Source: Candidatus Staskawiczbacteria bacterium RIFCSPLOWO2_01_FULL_38_12b (GTDB lineage: Bacteria; Patescibacteriota; Minisyncoccia; Minisyncoccales; Staskawiczbacteraceae). From it: a stretch of DNA of 6,832 nt. The position numbers and the translations under genes are program-made. The notes below the pieces were generated by a model. That model was not told the DNA's origin, did not search any database, and worked only from the letters and a program-made list of their open reading frames with translations. Location of the stretch: contig MHPA01000015.1 of the NCBI GenBank assembly GCA_001820255.1, forward strand, positions 6,612-13,443, in the 5' to 3' direction. Of this stretch, positions 1 through 4,201 are shown in pieces (within the stretch, counting starts at the first letter, position 1; every line of letters begins with the position of its first letter).

Positions 1-208
1 TGTTGATACCTATTTTTGCAAAAACTCGCCCCGTATTCATAGAAAATAAATCGGTCCACTTTTCAAGTTCGTAGTATTGATTGAGTCCCTCTTTTACGCC
101 CATAATTTGAGGAAAATCCTTATCTACATCCAAAGAGTCGCTATCGCCAGTTGATATTTTTCCATCAACGGACATCAACATAAATAAAGTTGTTATCGGC
201 TTTTTCAT
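1..208 (-). CDS. RibD C-terminal / dihydrofolate-reductase-fold reductase, N-terminal part (cut by window edge)
   Basis: Only the first 69 codons are inside the window and the gene runs off the left edge. The protein starts MKKPITTLFMLMSVDGKIST, with the SxDGKI signature (residues 13-18) of the RibD C-terminal domain, the NADPH-dependent reductase fold shared with dihydrofolate reductase. Later residues (QYYELEKWTDLFSMNTGRVFAKIG, given here in two parts: QYYELEKWTDLF, then SMNTGRVFAKIG) fit stand-alone members of this family. RibD reduces a pyrimidine intermediate of riboflavin synthesis, but stand-alone homologues often act on unknown substrates, so I give no gene symbol. The ATG at 208 is the first in frame; I see no Shine-Dalgarno sequence. 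It lies 18 nt after the last T of an intrinsic terminator, which in turn follows a structured RNA. The gene may therefore be controlled by read-through of that terminator, or have a promoter I cannot see. Confidence 0.8.
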   Translation of the reverse strand, partial: MKKPITTLFMLMSVDGKISTGDSDSLDVDKDFPQIMGVKEGLNQYYELEKWTDLFSMNTGRVFAKIGIN

Positions 209-226
209 ATTGTTTTAACTATAAAC

Positions 227-248
227 AAAAAACTCCCCTGTGGGAAGT
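227..248 (-). terminator. Intrinsic terminator at the end of the structured RNA
   Basis: Read on the minus strand, ACTTCCC and GGGGAGT (7 pairs, one of them G-U) enclose the loop ACA and are followed directly by six T. This is a compact rho-independent terminator. It lies between the structured RNA and the ATG of the RibD-like gene at 208, so it either ends a free small RNA or acts as the attenuator of a leader. Confidence 0.8.
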
Positions 249-410
249 CCTTTGCTTGGAGTAGCACTCTTGATAGACCCGTAAGCCACCACCGCTTTTA
301 ACCGCACCTTTTACCAACTCGGTAAATCCACTACACAAGGTAGATGGCAGACTTATTGCACGGCAATGTTTCCAGCCGAATGCTGGAAAATATCAACTCT
401 CACTACTCCG
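227..410 (-). ncRNA. Candidate structured RNA of about 184 nt, class unknown
   Basis: A promoter (416-444), a foldable body and an intrinsic terminator follow one another with no open reading frame. The ends pair as GGAGTAG (409-403) with CTACTCC (264-258). After a purine-rich internal loop (TGAGAG against GAGTG), TTGATA (396-391) pairs with TATCAA (275-270). Inside are four hairpins: an 8-bp stem TTTCCAGC/GCTGGAAA at 369-389, a 5-bp stem ATTGC/GCAAT at 355-367, CTAC/GTAG with an outer CCA/TGG helix at 328-347, and TTTACC/GGTAAA at 310-326. The shape is a multibranched junction closed by a long base stem. I tried to match it to 6S, tmRNA, RNase P, SRP, T-box and the common riboswitches (FMN, THF, SAM, cobalamin, lysine) and none fits. 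Its place before a RibD-like reductase allows a riboswitch role, but a free small RNA is equally possible. Confidence 0.65.
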
Positions 411-415
411 ATGTA

Positions 416-444
416 ATACTATAATTTTTTAACTAAATTTTCAA
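416..444 (-). promoter_or_regulatory. Promoter of the structured RNA
   Basis: On the minus strand a -35 box TTGAAA (444-439) is followed after 17 nt by TAGTAT (421-416). The overlapping TATAGT (423-418) would give a 15-nt spacer. The predicted start is near 410, the base next to the closing stem of the structured RNA, which supports both calls. Confidence 0.6.
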
Positions 445-525
445 CTCTCTTTTTGACTTTTTATATAAATGGGGATTTACCCTTTTATCAACTTCCAATA
501 ATAAACTGAAAAAGCCGAGTAGGTT

Positions 526-786
526 TTAAATATTGAAATATTCTTTTAGCATTGTCACTAAGGTTGTCCTGCCCCGATTTGTTTTAAGATACTCCTCCCT
601 TCTTTTCGCATCTTTCATATTTGAATATGCTTCGTAATGAATAAGTCTTAATGGAATATAAAATTTTGTTGATTTCACATGACCACTATTATGGTATTTT
701 ATCCTTTCTTTTAGGTCTTCAGAATAACCAATATAGATGAAATTTTTACTTTTATTATACAAAATATAAACGTAGAAAAATTTCAT
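526..786 (-). CDS. Small GIY-YIG domain nuclease
   Basis: The 86-residue protein consists of a single GIY-YIG endonuclease domain. It shows YVYIL (residues 5-9), YIGYS (18-22), the catalytic Arg28, His32, and Glu52 in HYEAY as the likely metal ligand. The C-terminal part (DAKRREEYLKTNRGR) is typical of the short UPF0213/YhbQ-like members, which cut DNA in other contexts but mostly have no proven role. An upstream ATG at 846 stays open in frame, but the extra 20 residues are translated hairpin repeats, and the family begins at MKFFYVYIL, so I use 786. No Shine-Dalgarno sequence is visible. The gene follows a tRNA-Trp gene and a cluster of palindromic repeats on the same strand, a setting that suggests acquisition as a mobile or selfish unit, although no transposase is present. 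Confidence 0.88.
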   Translation of the reverse strand: MKFFYVYILYNKSKNFIYIGYSEDLKERIKYHNSGHVKSTKFYIPLRLIHYEAYSNMKDAKRREEYLKTNRGRTTLVTMLKEYFNI

Positions 787-802
787 ATATGATTTGTGCC
801 TG

Positions 803-826
803 GGGAGGTACAAGACTGCACCTCCC
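803..826. repeat. Hairpin repeat, copy A (conserved-core palindrome)
   Basis: GGGAGGT and ACCTCCC form a perfect 7-bp stem around ten bases. The minus-strand core AGGTGCAGTCTTGTACCT is shared, with stem changes, by the copies at 886-910 and 950-973. Pairing can continue into the core (GCA with TGT, one G-U), leaving a 4-base loop. No T-run follows on either side, so it is not a terminator. Confidence 0.7.
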
Positions 827-828
827 TC

Positions 829-844
829 GGCTCCCATTTGTGCC
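829..844. repeat. Possible degenerate hairpin repeat, copy D
   Basis: GGC and GCC enclose a ten-base segment ending in TTTGT, the same spacing and end as the better copies at 803-826, 886-910 and 950-973. The stem is only three pairs. TTTGTGCC also occurs at 793-800 and, with one change, at 962-969. Confidence 0.3.
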
Positions 845-845
845 A

Positions 846-872
846 CCGACTCCGCCTACGAGGCGAAGCCGG
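846..872. repeat. GC-rich palindrome, first copy of the CTCCGCC/GGCGAAG pair
   Basis: CGCCT and AGGCG pair around ACG. Beyond a C-A mismatch, CT pairs with AG, and beyond an A-C mismatch, CCG pairs with CGG, giving ten pairs in all. A second copy of the core lies at 933-950 with a changed loop. Confidence 0.55.
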
Positions 873-885
873 GTAAAATTCTTAT

Positions 886-910
886 GGCCAGGTACAATTC
901 TATACCTGCC
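886..910. repeat. Hairpin repeat, copy C
   Basis: CAGGT (889-893) and ACCTG (904-908) enclose ten bases, and GG/CC extends the stem past one bulged C at 888. The minus-strand core AGGTATAGAATTGTACCT keeps the length and the TTGTACCT end of copy A, while the inner bases differ. Confidence 0.6.
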
Positions 911-932
911 TGCGTCCCAATTCTGCTTTTGT

Positions 933-950
933 CTCCGCCTGCGGGCGAAG
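933..950. repeat. GC-rich palindrome, second copy of the CTCCGCC/GGCGAAG pair
   Basis: CGCC and GGCG pair around TGCG, flanked by the same C-A mismatch and CT/AG pairs as in the copy at 846-872. The shared frame is CTCCGCC, then a short loop, then GGCGAAG. Confidence 0.5.
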
Positions 951-973
951 CAAGGCGCAGACTTGTGCCTTGC
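950..973. repeat. Hairpin repeat, copy B, ending on the last base of tRNA-Trp
   Basis: GCAAGGC and GCCTTGC form a perfect 7-bp stem. On the plus strand the core AGGCGCAGACTTGTGCCT matches the minus-strand core of copy A except for one T-A pair changed to C-G and one loop base, so it is inverted relative to copy A. The last base, 973, is also the discriminator base of the tRNA. No T-run follows in the direction of transcription. Confidence 0.7.
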
Positions 974-1043
974 AGGGGCGCTGGGAATCGAACCCAGACC
1001 AAAGGTTTTGGAGACCTTTATGATACCATTTCACCACGCCCCT
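973..1043 (-). tRNA. tRNA-Trp (anticodon CCA)
   Basis: All arms are visible in this 71-nt gene on the minus strand. The acceptor AGGGGCG/CGCCCCT has 7 pairs and the D-stem GTGA/TCAT encloses a GG-containing loop. The anticodon stem AAGGT/ACCTT carries the loop CTCCAAA, so the anticodon is CCA and the tRNA reads UGG. A 4-base variable loop is followed by the T-stem CTGGG/CCCAG with loop TTCGAAT. The discriminator is G, as usual for bacterial tRNA-Trp. The CCA tail is not encoded (the next bases are CAA), so it must be added after transcription. The gene is preceded by a structured leader of about 137 nt and a promoter at 1188-1216, so the 5' leader must be removed, presumably by RNase P. Confidence 0.96.
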
Positions 1044-1069
1044 ATACTGCGAATTTTTAAATGAAGCAA

Positions 1070-1177
1070 CCCTGGGGCAGAGCCCACAGGGTATCCGTGC
1101 AAGGAAGGATTTATAATCAGAAACCTAAGGTTTCCGATACCTTCCTAAGCGGACACCCCGCGGCAGAGCCGACGGGG
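1070..1177 (-). repeat. Three-hairpin element in the tRNA-Trp leader
   Basis: Read on the minus strand, hairpin A (1177-1156) has stems CCCCG/CGGGG and CGGC/GCCG, a single bulged T and loop TCT. Hairpin C (1091-1070) has the same plan with CCCTG/CAGGG, GGGC/GCCC, bulged T and loop TCT. Between them is a long hairpin with three helices: TGTCCG/CGGATA (1155-1150 with 1097-1092), AGGAAGG/CCTTCCT (1146-1140 with 1108-1102) and ATCGGAAACC/GGTTTCTGAT (1138-1129 with 1125-1116) around TTA. A and C differ at four positions, which fall in two base pairs, so pairing is kept. Because A and C are palindromes, the 3' arm of A can also pair with the 5' arm of C and turn the whole element into one long hairpin. 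The element begins about 3 nt after the predicted transcription start, so it is probably transcribed ahead of the tRNA. It may be a mobile palindromic element or a functional RNA leader; I cannot decide which. Confidence 0.75.
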
Positions 1178-1187
1178 AATACTTGCT

Positions 1188-1216
1188 ATTTAAAATTTTT
1201 AATAATTATGTGTCAA
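1188..1216 (-). promoter_or_regulatory. Promoter of tRNA-Trp and its leader
   Basis: On the minus strand a consensus -35 box TTGACA (1216-1211) is followed after 17 nt by TTAAAT (1193-1188). The predicted start, near 1180, is just before the three-hairpin element. It is the only good promoter I see upstream of the tRNA. The -35 box lies inside a perfect palindrome, 1211-1227. Confidence 0.65.
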
Positions 1217-1243
1217 AAATTTTGACAAAACAAAATTTTGACA
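1211..1243. repeat. TTTTGACA repeats and palindrome over the -35 box
   Basis: TGTCAAAAATTTTGACA (1211-1227) is a perfect 17-bp palindrome with one central base. CAAAATTTTGACA recurs at 1231-1243, 16 bp further on. Two half-sites plus a tandem copy over a promoter could be an operator, but in such AT-rich DNA they could also be chance or an A+T-rich upstream element. Confidence 0.4.
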
Positions 1244-1296
1244 AATTTTATTATTTTAAACCACCTTTATAGTACCAGATTTTTCAGTTTTATCAA

Positions 1297-1333
1297 TAAA
1301 ATAAAAGGCCCCGCAGAATTTCTTCTGCGGGGC
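1297..1333 (-). terminator. Intrinsic terminator of the coiled-coil protein gene
   Basis: On the minus strand GCCCCGCAGAA and TTCTGCGGGGC form a perfect 11-bp stem around the loop GAAA, followed by CTTTTATTTT. It starts 12 bp after the stop codon of the gene ending at 1346. Confidence 0.93.
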
Positions 1334-1345
1334 ACACCGAAAAAA

Positions 1346-2107
1346 CTATAACCCAAGAATGGCAATTTCGGCTTTGAGGGCTGAAATTTCATTCTTAAGC
1401 CGCCTTATTTCGGCCTCAAGGTCTAAAATCCTTTTGTTGAGATTTTTAATTTCATCCCAACGAGCTAAGGACTCGTCTTCAATCAACTTGAGATCAGCCT
1501 TTATTTCGACTAATTCAATATCAACCTCACTTCTTTTTTTCTCCAACAAGAGGTCGAACTTCTGGGAATTTTTCCTTAACTTCCCCCTTATCTCTCTCCC
1601 ACCCTCAAGGGTCAAGGATTTTAGCTCTTCCCTAAGAGTTTCTTCTTCCTCCAAGAGAGCCAATCTCTCCTTTCGGTAAAGACCCTCTATCTTGGCGAGA
1701 CGCTCCCTGCCAGCCTTTTTGGCAACTTTGAGTTTTTGAATAACTTCACCCACTGCTGTAATTTTTGTTTTAACAGCCTCTTCGGCCTTTTCCCTTTCTT
1801 CTTCGGCTTTCAGAAGTCTTGCTTCCTTGTCTCCTTTAAGCACCTCCTTAACGACCTTCAATTTTGCTTTTTCGGCTTTCTCGGCCTTTTGATCCTCTTC
1901 TCTCCTTGTTTTAACTGCCAAAACCGCCTGAGCTTTTACTGCCACTTCGTTTTTTTCTTTCTCTACCCTTGAATCATGTTCTAGTTTGCGATCCGACTCG
2001 GGACTGATTTTGTTAATCAGTCCACTACAAACAAAGAAAGTTGACCAAATGGAGATCAAAACTGCACCTAAGATAACCAACGGTTGGGAAACTTTAGACC
2101 AATCCAT
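1346..2107 (-). CDS. Membrane-anchored coiled-coil protein with a C-terminal leucine zipper, function unknown
   Basis: I do not recognise this 253-residue protein. A short cytoplasm-like start (MDWSKVSQP) leads into one hydrophobic segment, about residues 9-32, which is probably a membrane anchor or uncleaved signal. The rest, about 43-250, is highly charged, rich in Lys, Glu and Ala, and predicted coiled coil. The last part is a very regular leucine zipper, with Ile at 220, 227, 234, 241 and 248 and Leu at 223, 230, 237, 244 and 251. Ile at position a with Leu at position d is the pattern known to favour parallel dimers. A structural or tethering role at the membrane is inference. The ATG at 2107 is supported by AGGAG about 6 nt upstream, the clearest ribosome binding site in the window. 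The gene is a single unit with its own promoter (2259-2287), a long leader with an inverted repeat, and a strong terminator. Confidence 0.8.
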   Translation of the reverse strand: MDWSKVSQPLVILGAVLISIWSTFFVCSGLINKISPESDRKLEHDSRVEKEKNEVAVKAQAVLAVKTRREEDQKAEKAEKAKLKVVKEVLKGDKEARLLKAEEEREKAEEAVKTKITAVGEVIQKLKVAKKAGRERLAKIEGLYRKERLALLEEEETLREELKSLTLEGGREIRGKLRKNSQKFDLLLEKKRSEVDIELVEIKADLKLIEDESLARWDEIKNLNKRILDLEAEIRRLKNEISALKAEIAILGL

Positions 2108-2113
2108 GACTTT

Positions 2114-2118
2114 CTCCT
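2114..2118 (-). promoter_or_regulatory. Ribosome binding site AGGAG
   Basis: AGGAG on the minus strand lies six bases before the ATG at 2107 and fixes that start. It stands out because the other genes in the window have no comparable sequence. Confidence 0.8.
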
Positions 2119-2153
2119 CGCATTAGTAGCGACACCAAACGAAGTTGTCAGGT

Positions 2154-2222
2154 TATCGCAAACTTCGCATAATACTGCAGTAATTACATTAATAAGTGTA
2201 ATACTATGCGAAGTTTGCGATA
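2154..2222 (-). repeat. Large inverted repeat (18-bp perfect arms) in the leader of the coiled-coil gene
   Basis: TATCGCAAACTTCGCATA (2154-2171) and its exact reverse complement (2205-2222) enclose 33 bp. Inside, ATTACA (2183-2188) pairs with TGTAAT (2197-2202) and ACTGCAGT (2174-2181) is a palindrome. A further CGAAGTT lies at 2140-2146 and could pair with the left arm instead. It sits between the predicted promoter and the ribosome binding site. No T-run follows, so it is not a simple terminator. It could be a regulatory RNA hairpin, a protein-binding site or a remnant of a mobile palindrome. Confidence 0.8.
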
Positions 2223-2258
2223 CATTTAGATTGTAAAGGAACCATTGTTTGATTGTTG

Positions 2259-2287
2259 ACTTTATCACATATACTCACATATGTCAA
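2259..2287 (-). promoter_or_regulatory. Promoter of the coiled-coil protein gene
   Basis: On the minus strand a consensus -35 box TTGACA (2287-2282) is followed after 17 nt by TAAAGT (2264-2259). The predicted start near 2252 gives a leader of about 145 nt containing the large inverted repeat. Confidence 0.55.
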
Positions 2288-2288
2288 T

Positions 2289-2302
2289 GCCCGCATACGG
2301 GC
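2289..2302 (-). repeat. Short GC hairpin next to the promoter
   Basis: GCCCG and CGGGC pair around four bases, one base upstream of the -35 box of the downstream gene. It follows the cluster terminator by a few bases and may be a backup stop or only part of the boundary. No T-run follows. Confidence 0.4.
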
Positions 2303-2305
2303 TTT

Positions 2306-2335
2306 AAACCAAAGACCCAAGATACAGTCTTGGGT
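2306..2335 (-). terminator. Intrinsic terminator closing the large gene cluster
   Basis: On the minus strand ACCCAAGA and TCTTGGGT form a perfect 8-bp stem around CTGTA, followed by the T-rich CTTTGGTTT. The tail is interrupted by GG, so it may be less efficient than the one at 1297-1333. It lies 30 bp after the stop codon at 2366. Confidence 0.7.
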
Positions 2336-2365
2336 GTAAAAACATTTGTCGATAACATCTTTAAC

Positions 2366-2869
2366 TTATTGGTAAATCGCAATAACTTGTCGCACAATGA
2401 GTTCGCTTGGATTAATATATTTTCCGGTAAAATCAAACCACACTTTCATAAAATCACTTTTTTCAATTTTTCGTAGCTTTCCTATTTCCGGATCCTGTAA
2501 ATAGATAAATTCAGCATCCAATCCGACGACTACCGAATAATGGCCATCAGCAACTTCTGAATCTTCATAATCAACTCGGCCTCGGGTAAACCAATTTACA
2601 ATCACGGGAACTTTTTTATCCAACCATTCCTGAATATCTTCAAATGAACTGTTGTTTTTAACTTCTGCTTTAAATCCCGTACTTTCAGCGGCCTTTTTAA
2701 TTCCTTGATCACTTGTTCCCAGTTCCGTTTTGTCGCACAATAATTCAATCTCTTTTTCTGATTTTTCAATTCCATAGTAATCAAAAACCATCTTGAGGCT
2801 GGCCGGCCCGCACATTGATTGGTGTAAAGTTTCCTGAAATGGCTTTACTGGCAATACATTTGGTTGCAT
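2366..2869 (-). CDS. C39-like cysteine peptidase (first copy)
   Basis: This 167-residue protein has the layout of the peptidase C39 family: the nucleophile Cys20 in QSMCGPASLKMV, His110 in DGHYSVVVGLD, and Asp126 in LQDPEIGK. Gln17 or Gln12 may form the oxyanion hole. Classical C39 domains cut double-glycine leader peptides inside ABC transporters, but here there is no transporter, no membrane segment and no signal peptide, so it is a free soluble domain, probably cytoplasmic. Substrate unknown. It is the last gene of the cluster, 4 bp after the Nudix gene, and is distantly similar along its whole length to the second copy at 5224-5700, including the VWFDF/LWMDY segment after the Asp. Peptidase chemistry is likely because the triad is intact, but a peptide-binding or amide-hydrolysing role is possible. 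Confidence 0.85.
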   Translation of the reverse strand: MQPNVLPVKPFQETLHQSMCGPASLKMVFDYYGIEKSEKEIELLCDKTELGTSDQGIKKAAESTGFKAEVKNNSSFEDIQEWLDKKVPVIVNWFTRGRVDYEDSEVADGHYSVVVGLDAEFIYLQDPEIGKLRKIEKSDFMKVWFDFTGKYINPSELIVRQVIAIYQ

Positions 2870-2873
2870 AATT

Positions 2874-3347
2874 TTAAAGATTATATAATCCTTTTTCTTT
2901 TAAGACATTGATCCCAATTTCATGATAAAATATTCCTTTTTTAATGCACTCAAACGCCTCCCGAACATGGAACACTGTATTTTCTGGTAAATTGTCCCAA
3001 GAAAACCAATTTAAATCCTCGCATTTATCCGGTTCCATATTTTTAACTTCCCCGCCCCATTTTTTAACTTTAAAGAAAAGATCAATACGGTCGCCACTGG
3101 GATCATGCTTCGTTCGATATCCGACATGTACTAATTTAAGATTACTTAGAGTTAAATCCACATTTACCTCTTCTTTCGCTTCCCTAATAATAGCCTCTGT
3201 TGGTAATTCTCCTTCTTCCACGTGTCCGGCAGGAACCTGATAATTTCCATCTTGATAGCCGGTATTAAATCTTCTGCCAAGCAGAATTTTCCCGTCTCTT
3301 TCCAATAAAATATATACTGCCGGCACTGATTTATTTCTGATTTTCAT
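2874..3347 (-). CDS. Nudix hydrolase (first copy)
   Basis: The 157-residue protein contains the Nudix box at residues 41-63: Gly41, Glu47, Arg55-Glu56, Glu59-Glu60, then Val-Asn-Val where the last Gly of the consensus is replaced by Asn62. The metal-binding glutamates are kept, so hydrolysis of a nucleoside diphosphate linked to another group is expected; the substrate cannot be told from the sequence. The N-terminal strand (VPAVYILLERDGKILLGRR) and the C-terminal LNWFSWDNLPENTV are typical of MutT/YjhB-like Nudix proteins. It starts 2 bp after the GrpB stop codon and is followed 4 bp later by a C39-like gene. No Shine-Dalgarno sequence is visible, so translational coupling is likely. Confidence 0.93.
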   Translation of the reverse strand: MKIRNKSVPAVYILLERDGKILLGRRFNTGYQDGNYQVPAGHVEEGELPTEAIIREAKEEVNVDLTLSNLKLVHVGYRTKHDPSGDRIDLFFKVKKWGGEVKNMEPDKCEDLNWFSWDNLPENTVFHVREAFECIKKGIFYHEIGINVLKEKGLYNL

Positions 3348-3349
3348 AA

Positions 3350-3883
3350 CTATATTTTAGCTTTTTTAATTACAGATTTTATAAATTTATCCTTACTAGT
3401 CGTATAAGCCCTTCTGTCTTTGGGATATTTTTTGGCCAACATCAGTTTAAAACCTGAATAGTCTTTAGCTACTTTAGGGTTTTTTAACAAATATTCTTTG
3501 AAAATAAGGGTCTTTTTTAATTCAGGACTATCTTTTTTCACAAAGTGCAGATGGTGGGTGGATATTTTAGGATCGCCTTTTACATAAAGAATCCTATTGT
3601 TCTTTTTATCTTCACTATAAAAATTATATCCTAGTTTTTGTAAATCCTCTAAGATTTTTCTGGTTTTTACTTTTTTCAAAGAAGAAATTTCTGCAAACAT
3701 ATCAATAATGGGCTTAGCTGGAATATTTGGAATAGCGGTACTGCCTCCGTGATGGATTTCAAGAATAATATCAGGAAACTCTTTGAGCAGTAACTTTTTT
3801 TCTTTTTCAAATAATTTAGCCCAATTAGCATTGTGTTTTTTCAATTTTACCACTCCCTTTTTCAAACCTATATAGTTATTCAT
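3350..3883 (-). CDS. GrpB/UPF0157 family protein (nucleotidyltransferase-like fold)
   Basis: The 177-residue protein carries the GrpB signature HHGGSTAIPNIPAKPIIDMF (residues 44-63), in which most members have HIGSTSVPGLPAKPIIDI. Later it has the expected histidine cluster THHLHFV (109-115) and the FKEYLLKNPKVAKDY segment (128-142). The fold belongs to the nucleotidyltransferase superfamily; in some actinobacteria the domain is fused to dephospho-CoA kinase. The reaction is not established, so I name the family only. It sits between the MazG-like and first Nudix genes with gaps of 3 and 2 bp, which suggests a nucleotide- or cofactor-related role by association. Length is normal for the family. 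Confidence 0.92.
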   Translation of the reverse strand: MNNYIGLKKGVVKLKKHNANWAKLFEKEKKLLLKEFPDIILEIHHGGSTAIPNIPAKPIIDMFAEISSLKKVKTRKILEDLQKLGYNFYSEDKKNNRILYVKGDPKISTHHLHFVKKDSPELKKTLIFKEYLLKNPKVAKDYSGFKLMLAKKYPKDRRAYTTSKDKFIKSVIKKAKI

Positions 3884-3886
3884 ACT

Positions 3887-4198
3887 TTATTTTGTTCTTT
3901 TTTCTAATTCATCCATGGTTAATAAAAACTCTTTTTCCAGATCAACACCTAATTCACCGGAAATCACAATAATTGACCATAGGCAATCTGAAAGTTCGTG
4001 CGCCAGTTTTTTATCAACGTCTTCCTTGTACCTGAAATTATTCTTGACCATTACCAGTTTTGCCAAATCCCCCACATCTCCCATAAACCCCTGAGTATAT
4101 TCAGCAACGCTCCACGGTTTGTGTCCGCTTTTTTCGTTAAATAATTTATATGCTTTCTGAATTTCTTTAGCTCTTTTTATGATTTCTTTAAATTCCAT
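3887..4198 (-). CDS. MazG-like nucleotide pyrophosphohydrolase
   Basis: This 103-residue, all-helical protein has two acidic motifs of the MazG/dUTPase-like superfamily. The second is standard, HELSDCLWSI with Glu68 and Asp71. The first is GDVGDLAKLV with Asp41 and Asp44, where many MazG proteins have ExxE. A small family of stand-alone MazG-like proteins shares this DxxD form, so the site is probably active. Members split NTPs to NMP and pyrophosphate; which NTP is unknown. It lies 3 bp downstream of maf and 3 bp upstream of the GrpB gene, between other house-cleaning enzymes. No ribosome binding site is visible. Confidence 0.87.
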   Translation of the reverse strand: MEFKEIIKRAKEIQKAYKLFNEKSGHKPWSVAEYTQGFMGDVGDLAKLVMVKNNFRYKEDVDKKLAHELSDCLWSIIVISGELGVDLEKEFLLTMDELEKRTK

Positions 4199-4201
4199 GT
4201 T

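Noticed and set aside
270..278. TATCAAGAG on the minus strand resembling the start of a SAM-I riboswitch
   Set aside because: The next conserved SAM-I bases are missing, and the segment pairs as the 3' side of the RNA's own closing stem.
787..846. N-terminal extension of the GIY-YIG protein to an ATG at 846
   Set aside because: The extra 20 residues are translated hairpin repeat; the family starts at MKFFYVYIL, coded from 786.
950..973. Hairpin copy B as terminator of the tRNA gene
   Set aside because: It is followed in the direction of transcription by TTCGCCC and has no T-run; its core is shared with other hairpins that follow no gene.
787..973. CRISPR array
   Set aside because: The repeats are few, differ in stem sequence, occur in both orientations and have no regular spacers or cas genes.
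789..1064. Two overlapping plus-strand open frames of about 90 codons
   Set aside because: They run antisense through the hairpin cluster and the tRNA-Trp gene; part of the translation is the usual false peptide of a reversed tRNA.
1359..1972. Plus-strand open frames opposite the coiled-coil gene
   Set aside because: Low-complexity Ser/Phe/Leu-rich shadows of a Lys/Glu-rich coding strand.
2163..2190. Possible dif (Xer recombination) site, from CGCATAA
   Set aside because: Only one half-site resembles dif; the spacer and opposite arm do not, and the DNA is explained better by the inverted repeat.
2068..2268. Minus-strand open frame of 66 codons across the inverted repeat
   Set aside because: It overlaps the start of the coiled-coil gene in another frame, has no ribosome binding site and encodes the repeat itself.
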